The position numbers and the translations under genes are program-made. A stretch of 64,000 bases of DNA, taken from positions 3,782,001 through 3,846,000 of the forward strand of contig NZ_CP027707.1 of NCBI RefSeq assembly GCF_003850345.1, given 5' to 3'. The notes below the pieces were generated by a model. The model was not told the origin of the DNA. It searched no databases and saw only the letters and a program-made list of their open reading frames with translations. The DNA is from Pseudomonas chlororaphis subsp. piscium. GTDB taxonomy: Bacteria; Pseudomonadota; Gammaproteobacteria; Pseudomonadales; Pseudomonadaceae. Positions 1 through 8,918 of the stretch are shown here, piece by piece (the stretch's first letter is position 1; every line of letters starts with the position of its first letter).

Positions 1-1209
1 CCGAAACTGGCGCCCCACAGCCACCTCAATGAAGTGGCGATGGCCGAGATCATTGGCCTGCACGGCGATTACAGCAGCCACGACGTGCTGCTCTGCGGGC
101 TGCCGCTGTTCCACGTCAACGGGGTGATACTCACTGGCCTCGCCGCCTTCCACCGCGGCGCCCGGGTGCTGCTGGCCGGGCCCCAGGGCTACCGCAACCC
201 GACGCTGATCAAGGATTTCTGGCACCTGGTGGAGCGTTACCGGATCAGTTGTTTCAGCGGTGTGCCGACCATCTTTGCCGCCTTGCTACAGGTACCCAAC
301 GATGGGATCGATGTCTCCAGCCTGCGTTTTGCGGTGTGCGGCGCCGCGCCGATGCCGGTGGAGCTGATCCGTCAGTTCGAGGCGCGCTCGGGGCTGAAGA
401 TCATCGAAGGCTATGGCCTCACCGAAAGCACCTGCGCCACCAGCTGCAACCCACGGGACGGCGAGCGCCGGGTCGGTTCCATCGGCCTGCGCCTGCCGTA
501 CTGCGAGGTCAAGATCGCCGTGCTCGACAGCGATGGCCACTACCTGCGCGACGCCGCCAGCGACGAACCCGGTAACGTCTGCCTGCGCGGGCCGACGGTG
601 TTCAAGGGCTATCTGCAGGCCGACAAGAACCAGGGCCTGTGGCTCGACGGCGGCTGGTTCAACACCGGCGACCTGGGGCGCATCGACCGGGACGGCTACA
701 TCTGGCTGACCGGGCGCAGCAAGGACCTGATCATCCGCGGCGGCCACAACATCGACCCGCAGATGATCGAAGAAGCCCTGCACCGCCACCCGGCCGTGGC
801 CATGGCCGCGGCGGTGGGCAAGCCGGACATCAAGGCCGGCGAGCTGCCGGTGGTGTACATCCAGCTCAAGTCCGGCGCCAGCGCCGATCCGGCCGAGCTG
901 CTGGAGCACGCCGCGCGCCATATCCATGAACGGGCCGCGCTGCCCAAGGACGTCTGGCTGCTCGAGCAGATCCCCCTGACGGCCGTGGGCAAGACCTTCA
1001 AGCCGGCCCTGCGCCTGGACGCCATTCGCCGGGTGTTCGAGGACGAGGTCCGGCAGGTTGCCGAGGGCATCCGCGTCGAAGCCGTCAGCGACGAGCGCCA
1101 CGGGCAACGGGTGGATATCCATGTGCCCGACCTGGATGAGAGCCGCCGCGCGGCCCTGGACCAACGCCTGAGCGGTTACGCGGTGCGCTACCAGCTGCAC
1201 TCGGCCTGA
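1..1209 (+). CDS. Acyl-CoA synthetase, AMP-binding family (5' end outside window)
   Basis: The frame is open from base 1, so the true start lies to the left; the ATG at 34 is internal. The protein is the C-terminal two thirds of an ANL-superfamily acyl-CoA synthetase, which adenylates a carboxylic acid with ATP and transfers it to CoA. Visible core motifs are EGYGLTEST, TGDLGRIDRDGY and GRSKDLIIRGGHNI, and a C-terminal PLTAVGKTFKPALR carries the catalytic Lys of the mobile domain. About 100 residues after that Lys form an unusual tail. The substrate cannot be read from the sequence. The next gene is convergent. Confidence 0.9.
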   Translation, partial: PKLAPHSHLNEVAMAEIIGLHGDYSSHDVLLCGLPLFHVNGVILTGLAAFHRGARVLLAGPQGYRNPTLIKDFWHLVERYRISCFSGVPTIFAALLQVPNDGIDVSSLRFAVCGAAPMPVELIRQFEARSGLKIIEGYGLTESTCATSCNPRDGERRVGSIGLRLPYCEVKIAVLDSDGHYLRDAASDEPGNVCLRGPTVFKGYLQADKNQGLWLDGGWFNTGDLGRIDRDGYIWLTGRSKDLIIRGGHNIDPQMIEEALHRHPAVAMAAAVGKPDIKAGELPVVYIQLKSGASADPAELLEHAARHIHERAALPKDVWLLEQIPLTAVGKTFKPALRLDAIRRVFEDEVRQVAEGIRVEAVSDERHGQRVDIHVPDLDESRRAALDQRLSGYAVRYQLHSA

Positions 1210-1245
1210 GTCGGCGGCGGCCCCGGCAATCGGGGTCGCCGCGCT

Positions 1246-1656
1246 TCAGTCAGGCGCGCCGCCATCCGCCGCATAGCGATACCCAGGATGCAGGTCGGCG
1301 CCCGCCGGTGCATCCAGTTCCAGCACCAGGCCACCCGGTATCTGTACGAAGATCTGCCAGGTGCCGTCCTGCGGCACCTGCGCCACCTGATGCGGCAGGC
1401 CGCTGGCCCGGACCCGCTGCAATACCAGCGCGGCATCCTCCTCGGTCCTGAAGGCAATATGGCTGAGCGCCGTCTCGGCGAAGGTCGGTTGCTCGATCAC
1501 GTGCACCAGCGCCTGCCCGTCCTGATACAACCAGCGCCCGGGAAAGGGAAACGGCGGGCGCCGTCCGGCCTGCAACCCGAGCAAGGCCTGGAAGGCCCGC
1601 TGCAAGGTGTCGCCCTCGGAGGTGTTGAAGGCCAGATGATCAAAATTCCAGGTCAT
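1246..1656 (-). CDS. VOC-family (glyoxalase/dioxygenase fold) protein
   Basis: A 136-aa single-module VOC protein. It starts WNFDHLAFNTSE, has a second strand SHIAFRTEED, and ends near GGLVLELDAP, the positions where VOC enzymes place their metal-binding His/Glu residues (His7, His66 and Glu near 112 by eye). A strong GGAGG precedes the ATG. Such proteins bind a divalent metal and act on small molecules (glyoxalase, dioxygenase or resistance roles); the substrate here is unknown. It is convergent with the acyl-CoA synthetase and divergent from the LysR gene. Confidence 0.8.
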   Translation of the reverse strand: MTWNFDHLAFNTSEGDTLQRAFQALLGLQAGRRPPFPFPGRWLYQDGQALVHVIEQPTFAETALSHIAFRTEEDAALVLQRVRASGLPHQVAQVPQDGTWQIFVQIPGGLVLELDAPAGADLHPGYRYAADGGAPD

Positions 1657-1816
1657 GACACACCTCCGCCACCGATAACAGCGGTGCGATCCGGCAAGAA
1701 TGTAGTGAGCGGTTTCATGAGTTAACCCTGTGCGATGGAAGTGACTGCATATTCACAGCTTGATAATCGAGGAAAAATCCCGGTAAAACGCAAGGATCTT
1801 TAAAGGATTTTTAGCA

Positions 1817-2716
1817 ATGAGCTCGATTCTCGACCTTGAAGTCTTCGTCCGCACCGCCGACTCCGGCAGCATTTCCGCCGCCGCCCGCAGCCTGGAGCTG
1901 ACCCCCGCCGCCGCCAGTATCGCCCTCAAGCGCCTGGAGACTCGCCTGGGCATGCGCCTGCTGGCCCGTTCGACCCGCAGCATGCGCCTCACCGAAGAAG
2001 GCCGGCGTTACCTGGACAGCGTGCGCGTGGCGCTGGCGGCCCTGGCGGAGGGCGAACAGGCCCTGAAGCAACAGAGCCAGGGGCTCAGCGGTGTGCTGCA
2101 ACTGGCGGCGCCGTCGGACTTCGGGCGCAACCTGCTGCTGCCCTGGCTGGACGACTTCAAGCGCGAACACCCGCATATCCGCCTGCAACTCTTGCTCAAC
2201 GACCGGCACAGCGACCTGTTCCGCGAGACCGTGGACGTCGCCCTGCGCTTCGGCGTACCCAGCGATTCCAGCCTGGTGGCCCTGCCGATCCTGCCCCGGC
2301 ATCACCGGCTGGCCTGCGCCAGCCCCGACTACCTGGCGCGCCACGGTACCCCGCAAACACCCGCCGAGCTGAGCGAGCACAGCGCCCTCATCTACCTGCG
2401 CAACGGCCGCCCCTACAACAGCTGGCACTTCAGCCGGGATGGCGAGGTGCAGGAAGTCCAGGTGCGCGGCGACTACCTCAGCGACGACGGCGAAGTGGCG
2501 CGGCGCTGGGCCCTGGCCGGCCATGGCATCGCCTACAAGGCCTGGCTGGATGTGGCCAGCGACATCCGCGCCGGGCGCCTGGTGCCCCTGCTCGGCGATT
2601 GGCAAGGCGAAAGCGTGCCGCTCAACCTGCTGTGCCCGCACCGTTTGCAGGTCTCGGAACGGGTGAAGGTGCTGCAAGGCTTTTTGCAGGCCCGCTGCCA
2701 GCTGCTGGCGGGATAA
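1817..2716 (+). CDS. LysR-family transcriptional regulator
   Basis: 299 aa with an N-terminal winged helix-turn-helix (LEVFVRTADSGSISAAARSL, residues about 6-25) and a LysR substrate-binding domain of the CrgA/DmlR type (LRFGVPSDSSL region). An AAAGGA Shine-Dalgarno sits 9 nt before the ATG. About 100 bp downstream on the same strand is an aldo/keto reductase, a likely target or co-regulated gene. The DNA between the VOC gene and this start (1657-1816) is AT-rich and probably holds both promoters. The effector is unknown. Confidence 0.92.
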   Translation: MSSILDLEVFVRTADSGSISAAARSLELTPAAASIALKRLETRLGMRLLARSTRSMRLTEEGRRYLDSVRVALAALAEGEQALKQQSQGLSGVLQLAAPSDFGRNLLLPWLDDFKREHPHIRLQLLLNDRHSDLFRETVDVALRFGVPSDSSLVALPILPRHHRLACASPDYLARHGTPQTPAELSEHSALIYLRNGRPYNSWHFSRDGEVQEVQVRGDYLSDDGEVARRWALAGHGIAYKAWLDVASDIRAGRLVPLLGDWQGESVPLNLLCPHRLQVSERVKVLQGFLQARCQLLAG

Positions 2717-2819
2717 TTCAGATTGCCCCGCGCGCCCGTTCTGGTATTTGATGGGCGTCCCATGACCGGTCGCTGGCCGCTGTCGCGCCGGCCTTACCTC
2801 ACGCACAAGGATTTCGTAC

Positions 2820-3827
2820 ATGAGCTACCGCATCCTCGGCCATTCCGGGCTGCACGTGTCCCCCCTGACCCTCGGCACCATGATGTTCGGCGAACAGACC
2901 AGCACCGAGGATTCCCTGCGCATCATCGACAAGGCCTGGGACCAGGGCATCAACTTCATCGACACCGCCGACGTCTACACCAACGGCCGTTCCGAGGAAA
3001 TCGTCGGCGAAGCCATCGCCAGCCAGCGTGACCAATGGGTGGTGGCGACCAAGGTCGGCTTCGGTCCCGCCGATGGCGTGCCCAACCGCAGCGGCCTGAG
3101 CCGCAAGCACATCTTCAACGGCATCGATGCCAGCCTGACCCGCCTGGGCACCGATTACGTCGACATCTACTACCTGCACCGCGAAGACCACAACACGCCG
3201 CTGGAAGTCACGGTGTCGGCCATCGGCGACCTGCTGCGCCAGGGCAAGATCCGCTACTGGGGCCTGTCCAACTACCGCGGCTGGCGCATCGCCGAGGTGA
3301 TCCGCATCGCCGACCGGCTTGGCGTCGACCGCCCGGTGATCAGCCAGCCGCTGTACAACATCGTCAACCGCCAGGCCGAGACCGAACAGATCACCGCGGC
3401 CCAGGCCTATGGGCTCGGCGTGGTGCCCTACAGCCCGCTGGCCCGTGGCGTGCTCAGCGGCAAGTACGCGCCGGATGTCGCCCCCGACAGCAACAGCCGC
3501 GCCGGGCGCCAGGACAAACGCATCCTGGAAACCGAATGGCGCGTCGAGTCGCTGCGCATCGCCCAGCAGATCCAGCAGTACACCCAGGGCCGCGGGGTCG
3601 GCATGGTCGAGTTCGCCATCGCCTGGGTACTGAACAATGCCGCGGTCAGCTCGGCGATCGTCGGCCCGCGCACCGAGGCACAGTGGGACGCCTACACCAA
3701 GGCGCTGGACGTGAAGATCAGCGCCGAGGATGAAGCCTTCATCGATTCGCTGGTCACCCCGGGGCATGCCTCGACCCCGGGCTTCAACGACGTCAGCCAC
3801 TTCGTCTCCGGACGCACGCCACGCTGA
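2820..3827 (+). CDS. Aldo/keto reductase
   Basis: 335-aa (beta/alpha)8 NADPH-dependent oxidoreductase reducing aldehydes or ketones. The catalytic tetrad is complete: Asp48 and Tyr53 (DTADVY), Lys78 (ATKVG) and His120 (YYLHRED). The C-terminal VGPRTEAQWDAY resembles the cofactor-binding segment of the YajO/Tas-like subgroup. AAGGA lies before the ATG. It is the likely target of the LysR regulator encoded just upstream. The physiological substrate is unknown. Confidence 0.92.
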   Translation: MSYRILGHSGLHVSPLTLGTMMFGEQTSTEDSLRIIDKAWDQGINFIDTADVYTNGRSEEIVGEAIASQRDQWVVATKVGFGPADGVPNRSGLSRKHIFNGIDASLTRLGTDYVDIYYLHREDHNTPLEVTVSAIGDLLRQGKIRYWGLSNYRGWRIAEVIRIADRLGVDRPVISQPLYNIVNRQAETEQITAAQAYGLGVVPYSPLARGVLSGKYAPDVAPDSNSRAGRQDKRILETEWRVESLRIAQQIQQYTQGRGVGMVEFAIAWVLNNAAVSSAIVGPRTEAQWDAYTKALDVKISAEDEAFIDSLVTPGHASTPGFNDVSHFVSGRTPR

Positions 3828-4013
3828 TGCCCCCCACAGTGGCGGCCCCTTCCGCGGGCCGCCCGCTGTCGCGCTGCCTGCCAGAGGCGGCAAACGGGAT
3901 ATTTTCCCGTAACCTGCGCTAAATCCGAGTAAACGTCTCGCGCCAAACCCTCTATATTCCCCGCAGTTTTTCCTTCCACCCCATTTGCCTGGTTCAGGTC
4001 ACACGAGGACAGC

Positions 4014-4895
4014 TTGTCTAAAGGTATTGCTCTATCGGTCTTGGCGTCGGTGCTGTTTGCCGTCATGTATTTCTACACCTCCCTGCTGGCGCCCCTGACC
4101 GGGGTGGAGATTTTCGGCTGGCGCATGCTGCTCACCGCGCCATGCATGACGGTGTTCATGCTGCTGAGCGGCGAATGGCGGCATGTCGGGGCGATCCTCA
4201 AGAGACTGCTGGGCCAACCGCTTCTGCTGCTGGCGCTGCCACTGTCCGCGGCGCTGCTCGGGGTGCAGCTGTGGCTGTTCATGTGGGCGCCGTTGAATGG
4301 CTACAGCCTGGATGTGTCGCTGGGGTATTTTCTGCTGCCGCTGACCATGGTCCTGACCGGGCGCATCGTCTACGGCGAACAACTATCGCGGCTACAGAAG
4401 ATCGCCGCCGGCCTGGCGACCCTGGGGGTGCTCAACGAGCTATATCAGGTGGGCAGCTTTTCCTGGGCGACCCTGTTGGTGGCCATCGGTTATCCGGTCT
4501 ATTTCGTGCTGCGCAAACGCCTGGCCGCCGACAACCTGGGCGGCCTGTGGCTCGATATGGCGCTGCTGCTGCCGATCGCGCTGTGGTTCGTGCAAAGCGG
4601 CGAGCAGGGTTTTGCCGTGGTCGATCAGCACCCCTGGCTGTACCTGCTGATTCCGTTGCTGGGGTTGATCAGTGCCTCGGCGCTGGTGGCCTATATCATC
4701 GCCAGCCGCCTGCTGCCCTTCAGCCTGTTCGGCTTGTTGAGCTATGTCGAACCGGTGTTGCTGCTGGGCGTGGCCCTGCTGCTGGGAGAAAGCATCAAGG
4801 CCGGGGAATGGCTGACCTACCTGCCGATCTGGCTGGCGGTGCTGGTGCTGGTGTACGAGGGGTTCAAGCATCTGATGCGCCAGCGCAGAAGCTGA
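4014..4895 (+). CDS. RarD-like EamA/DMT-family transporter
   Basis: 293-aa inner-membrane protein with about ten hydrophobic segments, the layout of the EamA drug/metabolite transporter family. The N-terminus (SKGIALSVLASVLFAVMYFY) and a GYFLLPL-type central segment resemble RarD proteins. The start chosen is TTG at 4014 because GAGGA (about 4005) stands ahead of it and no ATG fits. The substrate is unknown. A REP pair follows the stop. Confidence 0.85.
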   Translation: MSKGIALSVLASVLFAVMYFYTSLLAPLTGVEIFGWRMLLTAPCMTVFMLLSGEWRHVGAILKRLLGQPLLLLALPLSAALLGVQLWLFMWAPLNGYSLDVSLGYFLLPLTMVLTGRIVYGEQLSRLQKIAAGLATLGVLNELYQVGSFSWATLLVAIGYPVYFVLRKRLAADNLGGLWLDMALLLPIALWFVQSGEQGFAVVDQHPWLYLLIPLLGLISASALVAYIIASRLLPFSLFGLLSYVEPVLLLGVALLLGESIKAGEWLTYLPIWLAVLVLVYEGFKHLMRQRRS

Positions 4896-4910
4896 ACCGG
4901 CTGTTGCTGT

Positions 4911-5000
4911 TGTAGGAGCGAAGCTTGCTCGCGATGAATGCGACGCGTATCACCTGTTGCACCGCGTTGTCGGCATCGCGGGCAAGCCTCGCTCCTACAG
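4911..5000. repeat. REP pair (BIME) in inverted orientation
   Basis: Two Pseudomonas REP units face each other: TGTAGGAGCGAAGCTTGCTC at 4911 and its inverse ending GCCTCGCTCCTACAG at 5000, with about 40 bp between. It lies between the convergent rarD-like and marR genes, the usual place for such elements. It probably acts in mRNA 3'-end folding or as a RAYT target; no RAYT transposase gene is in the window. Confidence 0.9.
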
Positions 5001-5011
5001 AAGCATCCGGG

Positions 5012-5434
5012 TCAGGGTTTGATTTGCTTCAGCTCGTTGAGCAGGGCCAGCAGGGCCTGCATCTTCTCTTCGCCGAACTGCTGCTGGATGCGTTGGTAGT
5101 TGATTTCCATGTCGCCGCTCATGGACTCGAAACAGGCCTCGCCCTTTTCCGTCAGGGTGATGAACAGGCGACGCTGGTCCTCGGGGGATTTGCGCCGGCT
5201 GACGTATTCGTCGCGCTCCAGGCGGGTCAGCACGCCGGTCATGCTCGGCGGCAGGATACAGGCCATTTTCGCCATCTGATGGCTTTCCAGCTCGCCGTTC
5301 TGGCGCAGGATGCGGATCACCCGCCACTGCTGCTCGGTCAGGTCGTGCTGGTTGAGGGACGGGCGAAAGAACGCCATGGCCGCTTCGCGGGCCTGAAGCA
5401 GGGTCAATGTCAGGGAAGGTCTTGGATTGGTCAT
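5012..5434 (-). CDS. hpaR: MarR-family regulator, HpaR/HpcR-like
   Basis: 140-aa MarR-type winged-helix repressor. It begins MTNPRPSLTLTLLQAREAAM and has the HpaR-like stretch LTEQQWRVIRILRQNGELES followed by recognition helix and wing (VLTRLERDEYVSRRKSPEDQ). HpaR proteins repress homoprotocatechuate (4-hydroxyphenylacetate) catabolism. Here no hpa operon is visible and the neighbour upstream on the same strand is hppD, so control of tyrosine/4-hydroxyphenylpyruvate breakdown is a reasonable inference. The start was moved inside a longer open frame to the family N-terminus. Its Shine-Dalgarno is weak. Confidence 0.82.
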   Translation of the reverse strand: MTNPRPSLTLTLLQAREAAMAFFRPSLNQHDLTEQQWRVIRILRQNGELESHQMAKMACILPPSMTGVLTRLERDEYVSRRKSPEDQRRLFITLTEKGEACFESMSGDMEINYQRIQQQFGEEKMQALLALLNELKQIKP

Positions 5435-5521
5435 GTGCGGGTCGTTCACAGGGCTGGATGGCGACGCTCGGCGCCACAAAGGCCGAACATTAACACATTC
5501 ACAATCGCCAACCGACAGGCA

Positions 5522-5557
5522 AAACAAAGCCCGGTCGAGAATTCCCCGACCGGGCTT
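5522..5557 (-). terminator. Rho-independent terminator after hppD
   Basis: An 11-bp stem, AAGCCCGGTCG / CGACCGGGCTT, is followed on the minus strand by a T-rich run (TTGTTTT). It separates hppD from the hpaR-like gene, so the regulator probably has its own promoter. Confidence 0.8.
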
Positions 5558-5578
5558 GATTGTCAGGCAGGCCGCGGC

Positions 5579-6655
5579 TTAGTCGGTGGACAGCACGCCA
5601 CGACGGACCTGGTCGCGTTCGATCGATTCGAACAGTGCCTTGAAGTTGCCTTCGCCGAAACCATCGTCGCCTTTACGCTGGATGAATTCGAAGAACACCG
5701 GGCCCATCAGGGTTTCCGAGAAGATCTGCAGCAGCAGGCGCTTGTCGCCCTCTTCCGAGGAACCGTCCAGCAGGATGCCCCGCGACTGCAGCTCGTTCAC
5801 CGGCTCGCCGTGGTTCGGCAGGCGGCCTTCGAGCATTTCGTAGTAGGTGTCCGGCGGCGCGGTCATGAAGCGCATGCCGATCTTCTTCAACTGATCCCAG
5901 GTCTTGACCAGGTCGTCGGTGAGGAAGGCCACGTGCTGGATGCCCTCGCCGTTGAACTGCATCAGGAACTCTTCGATCTGCCCGGCGCCCTTGGACGACT
6001 CTTCGTTCAGCGGGATGCGGATCATGCCATCGGGCGCGGTCATGGCCTTGGAGGTCAGGCCGGTGTATTCGCCCTTGATGTCGAAGTAACGGATCTCGCG
6101 GAAGTTGAACAGCTTCTCGTAGAAGCCGGCCCAGTAGGCCATGCGCCCGCGATACACGTTGTGGGTCAGGTGGTCGATGATCTTCAGCCCGGCGCCCTGC
6201 GGATGACGGTCGACGCCTTCGAGGTAGACGAAGTCGATGTCATAGATCGAGCTGCCTTCGCCGAAGCGGTCGATCAGGTACAGCGGTGCGCCGCCGATGC
6301 CTTTGATCGCCGGCAGATGCAGCTCCATCGGGCCGGTTTCAATGTGGATCGGCTGGGCACCCAGCTCCAGGGCGCGCTTGTAGGCCTTTTGCGAATCCTT
6401 GACCCGGAACGCCATGCCGCACACGGACGGACCGTGCTCGGCGGCGAAGTACGAAGCGACGCTGTGGGGCTCGTTGTTGAGGATCAGGTTGATCGCACCC
6501 TGGCGATACAGGTGCACGTCTTTGGACCTGTGGGTCGCGACCTTGGTGAAACCCATGATCTCGAAGATCGGCTCGAGGGTGTTGGGGGTAGGCGATGCGA
6601 ATTCGATGAATTCAAAGCCCATCAGGCCCATCGGGTTTTCGAAGATATCTGCCAT
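5579..6655 (-). CDS. hppD: 4-hydroxyphenylpyruvate dioxygenase
   Basis: 358-aa Fe(II) dioxygenase converting 4-hydroxyphenylpyruvate to homogentisate in tyrosine catabolism; homogentisate is also a pyomelanin precursor. It has two VOC modules. The three iron ligands are visible as His162 (IIDHLTHNV), His241 (GEGIQHVAF) and Glu323 (PVFFEF), one residue offset from the numbering of the well-studied P. fluorescens enzyme. The C-terminal helix closes the active site. The leader of about 250 bp is long and contains a 34-codon open frame (6695-6799). Confidence 0.98.
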   Translation of the reverse strand: MADIFENPMGLMGFEFIEFASPTPNTLEPIFEIMGFTKVATHRSKDVHLYRQGAINLILNNEPHSVASYFAAEHGPSVCGMAFRVKDSQKAYKRALELGAQPIHIETGPMELHLPAIKGIGGAPLYLIDRFGEGSSIYDIDFVYLEGVDRHPQGAGLKIIDHLTHNVYRGRMAYWAGFYEKLFNFREIRYFDIKGEYTGLTSKAMTAPDGMIRIPLNEESSKGAGQIEEFLMQFNGEGIQHVAFLTDDLVKTWDQLKKIGMRFMTAPPDTYYEMLEGRLPNHGEPVNELQSRGILLDGSSEEGDKRLLLQIFSETLMGPVFFEFIQRKGDDGFGEGNFKALFESIERDQVRRGVLSTD

Positions 6656-6694
6656 GGTTGGCGCCTCATCATGCTTTTAGAAATTAACGGATCG

Positions 6695-6799
6695 TTAGTT
6701 GCTAGCAATGCTGAGGCAGGCAGGTGGCGCGCAAGAGATGCCCCGCACGCTGCGCGCGAGGAAGTCACCGTAAATCAGTTGGAACCCGAGAATCTTCAT
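6695..6799 (-). CDS. Candidate 34-aa leader peptide upstream of hppD
   Basis: An ATG with AGGG six bases upstream opens a 34-codon frame in the hppD leader, ending 39 bp before the hppD ATG. The peptide starts MKILGFQLIYGDFLARS and ends ISCAPPACLSIASN, with two cysteines around a Pro-Pro. Codons are GC-rich and typical of this chromosome. It could be a leader controlling hppD, a small protein or chance. No family was recognised. Confidence 0.45.
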   Translation of the reverse strand: MKILGFQLIYGDFLARSVRGISCAPPACLSIASN

Positions 6800-6907
6800 G
6801 TCGACCCTGTCTTACCGGCTGGGGGGCGAGGCTTCTGCTGCCAGAAGACTTTATTATTGTATGCGTAACCAGATTCTACACAGCGTAAAACTGTTTGTCC
6901 GCACTCT

Positions 6908-7855
6908 CTATAAAATCCGCTTTTTTTCCAGGCTCGCAAGGGGTTTGTTGCACTGGTAAATGCCCCACAGGATCAGCCCGCCGCCCAGGCACATGGCCAG
7001 GCTCAGGCGCTCGTCCAGCAGCAGCGCGCCGAGGATCACCGCGGTCAGCGGATTGAGCGCGATAAACACCCCCGAGCGGGTCGCGCCGATCTTTCGCAGG
7101 CCTTCGTAGTACCAGATATAGGCCAGGGCCGAACCCAGCACGCCGAGGTACAGCAGGCTCAGGCCCTGCTCCAGGGCCAGGCTCGCCAGCGCCTCGATCC
7201 GCACCTCGCCGCGCAGGGCCGCGGCGCTCCAGAGCATCGCCGTGCCCAGCAGGATCGAATAGGTCACGGTCTGCAACGGGCCCAGGCTCTGGTTCAGATT
7301 GCGCGAAAACAACGAATAGACACCCCAGCCCAGCACACAGCCGAAAATCAGCAGGTCCCCGCGCCAACTGCCCGGGCCGCTGGACAAGGCCCCCGGATCG
7401 CGGCTGAGGATCACCACCCCTGCTCCACCCAGGCACAAGACAATGCCGGACAGCCTGGCGCCACTCAAGCGCTCCTTGAACAGCGCCCAGGACGCCAGGG
7501 CAATCACCGCCGGATTGAGGGCGACAATCAGCGAGGCGCGGGACGCATTGATCGACTGCAGGCCCTCGAAGAAACACAGGTTGTAGAAAAAGATCCCGAA
7601 AAACCCCAGCACCGCCAACTGGGCGAACTGCGCCAGGCTCGGGCGCACCAGGGCAATCCGGGCGATCGCCATGAACAGCAGCAAGGCCAGGCTGGCCAGG
7701 AGAAAACGCAGGCTGGCGGCTAACAATGGCTCCAAGGTACCCGCCAATAGCCGCCCGGCGACAAAGGTGCCGCCCCAGATCATGGTGACCGCCGCCAGCT
7801 TGCAATACACCGGCATATCGGAAGGCCCGGCACAGGTTTGATCGACAGTTTTCAT
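6908..7855 (-). CDS. EamA/DMT-family transporter
   Basis: 315-aa protein with ten hydrophobic helices in two EamA repeats (first near TMIWGGTFVAGRLLAGTLEP, second near LIFGCVLGWGVYSLFSRNLN). Such proteins export amino acids, metabolites or drugs. The start at 7855 (MKTVDQTC) was chosen because upstream residues of the longer frame are not membrane-like and would overlap the divergent lysR. The 79-bp divergent spacing to that lysR suggests the regulator controls this exporter. Confidence 0.87.
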   Translation of the reverse strand: MKTVDQTCAGPSDMPVYCKLAAVTMIWGGTFVAGRLLAGTLEPLLAASLRFLLASLALLLFMAIARIALVRPSLAQFAQLAVLGFFGIFFYNLCFFEGLQSINASRASLIVALNPAVIALASWALFKERLSGARLSGIVLCLGGAGVVILSRDPGALSSGPGSWRGDLLIFGCVLGWGVYSLFSRNLNQSLGPLQTVTYSILLGTAMLWSAAALRGEVRIEALASLALEQGLSLLYLGVLGSALAYIWYYEGLRKIGATRSGVFIALNPLTAVILGALLLDERLSLAMCLGGGLILWGIYQCNKPLASLEKKRIL

Positions 7856-7934
7856 AAGGCCTCGAGGCGCGGCTGAAGGAAGGTTCGGGTATTCTTCGGC
7901 TAATGCCCGATCATCGTAAAATGAGCTTTTACTC

Positions 7935-8810
7935 ATGACCCTGAGCCAATTGCAGATCTTCTCCCTGGTGGCCGAACTGCGCGGCTTCACCAGCGCCGCC
8001 AGCCGCCTGGGAATCAGCCAGTCCGCGGTATCCCACGCGCTCAAGTCCCTGGAACAGGAACTGGGGGTCGAGCTGATCCGCCGGCATCAGTCACTGGTGG
8101 AGCTCACCGATATTGGTCAGCAATTGCTACTGCGAGCCCGCGCCATCCTTGGCCTGGCCGCCACCATGGAACAGGAAGCCGCCGACGCCCGCGGCATGAA
8201 ACGCGGCACCTTGCGCATCGGCTCGTTCGGCCCGACTTCGTCGATGAAACTGCTTCCGGCGATCCTCCAGCGCTACCGCCAAGCCCATCCCGGGATCGAG
8301 GTGCACATCGACGAAGGGCCCGACCGCCAGGTGCTGCAATGGCTGGAGGAACGTCGAATCGATGTCGGTTTTGTAGTGCTGCCCCAGGAGCGCTTCGACT
8401 GCTTTGCCCTGGTGGAAGACCAGATGGTGGCGCTGATCCCCAGTCAGCACGGGCTGGCCAGCAAGGACTCGGTGAGCCTCGCCGAGCTGTGCGACGACCC
8501 GTTCATCCTCACCGAAGCCGGTTCCGCCGAGCTGGTTTCCCGGCTGTTCCTCGCGGCCAGGCTCAGCCCCAACATCCGCTATCGCAGCTCGCAACTGCTC
8601 AGCACCCTGGAGACCGTGGCCCGCGGCGATGCCCTGACCCTGGTCGCCCAGTTGTCGATGCCCGAGGCCAGCGACCCGCGTTACCTGATCAAGGCACTAT
8701 CACCCCCCGTCCGGCGCCAGGTAGGGCTGGCGGTGCTGGACCGGCGGCAGGCGTCCCCGGCGACCCTGGCCTTTATCGAGCAGGCGCGGGGTCTGTATCG
8801 CCATGACTGA
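7935..8810 (+). CDS. LysR-family transcriptional regulator
   Basis: 291 aa. The N-terminal HTH (TLSQLQIFSLVAELRGFTSA, then SRLGISQSAVSHALKSLE) is textbook LysR, followed by the effector domain (KRGTLRIGSFGP onward). It is divergent from the EamA transporter at 6908-7855, a classic regulator/target pair sharing a short promoter region. The effector is unknown. Confidence 0.93.
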   Translation: MTLSQLQIFSLVAELRGFTSAASRLGISQSAVSHALKSLEQELGVELIRRHQSLVELTDIGQQLLLRARAILGLAATMEQEAADARGMKRGTLRIGSFGPTSSMKLLPAILQRYRQAHPGIEVHIDEGPDRQVLQWLEERRIDVGFVVLPQERFDCFALVEDQMVALIPSQHGLASKDSVSLAELCDDPFILTEAGSAELVSRLFLAARLSPNIRYRSSQLLSTLETVARGDALTLVAQLSMPEASDPRYLIKALSPPVRRQVGLAVLDRRQASPATLAFIEQARGLYRHD

Positions 8811-8918
8811 GCGCAACCCGGAGGCGCCGTCTATCATGCCCATGGAGCGGATGCCGCCGTACCGTCCACCGGCTGTTGAGCGTTCTCTGGCCCCCACTTC
8901 GCCACAGGTTTTTCCTCC

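Noticed and set aside
4925..6868. A 647-codon plus-strand frame opposite hpaR and hppD
   Set aside because: It is the high-GC antisense shadow of two well identified genes and has no domain or ribosome site.
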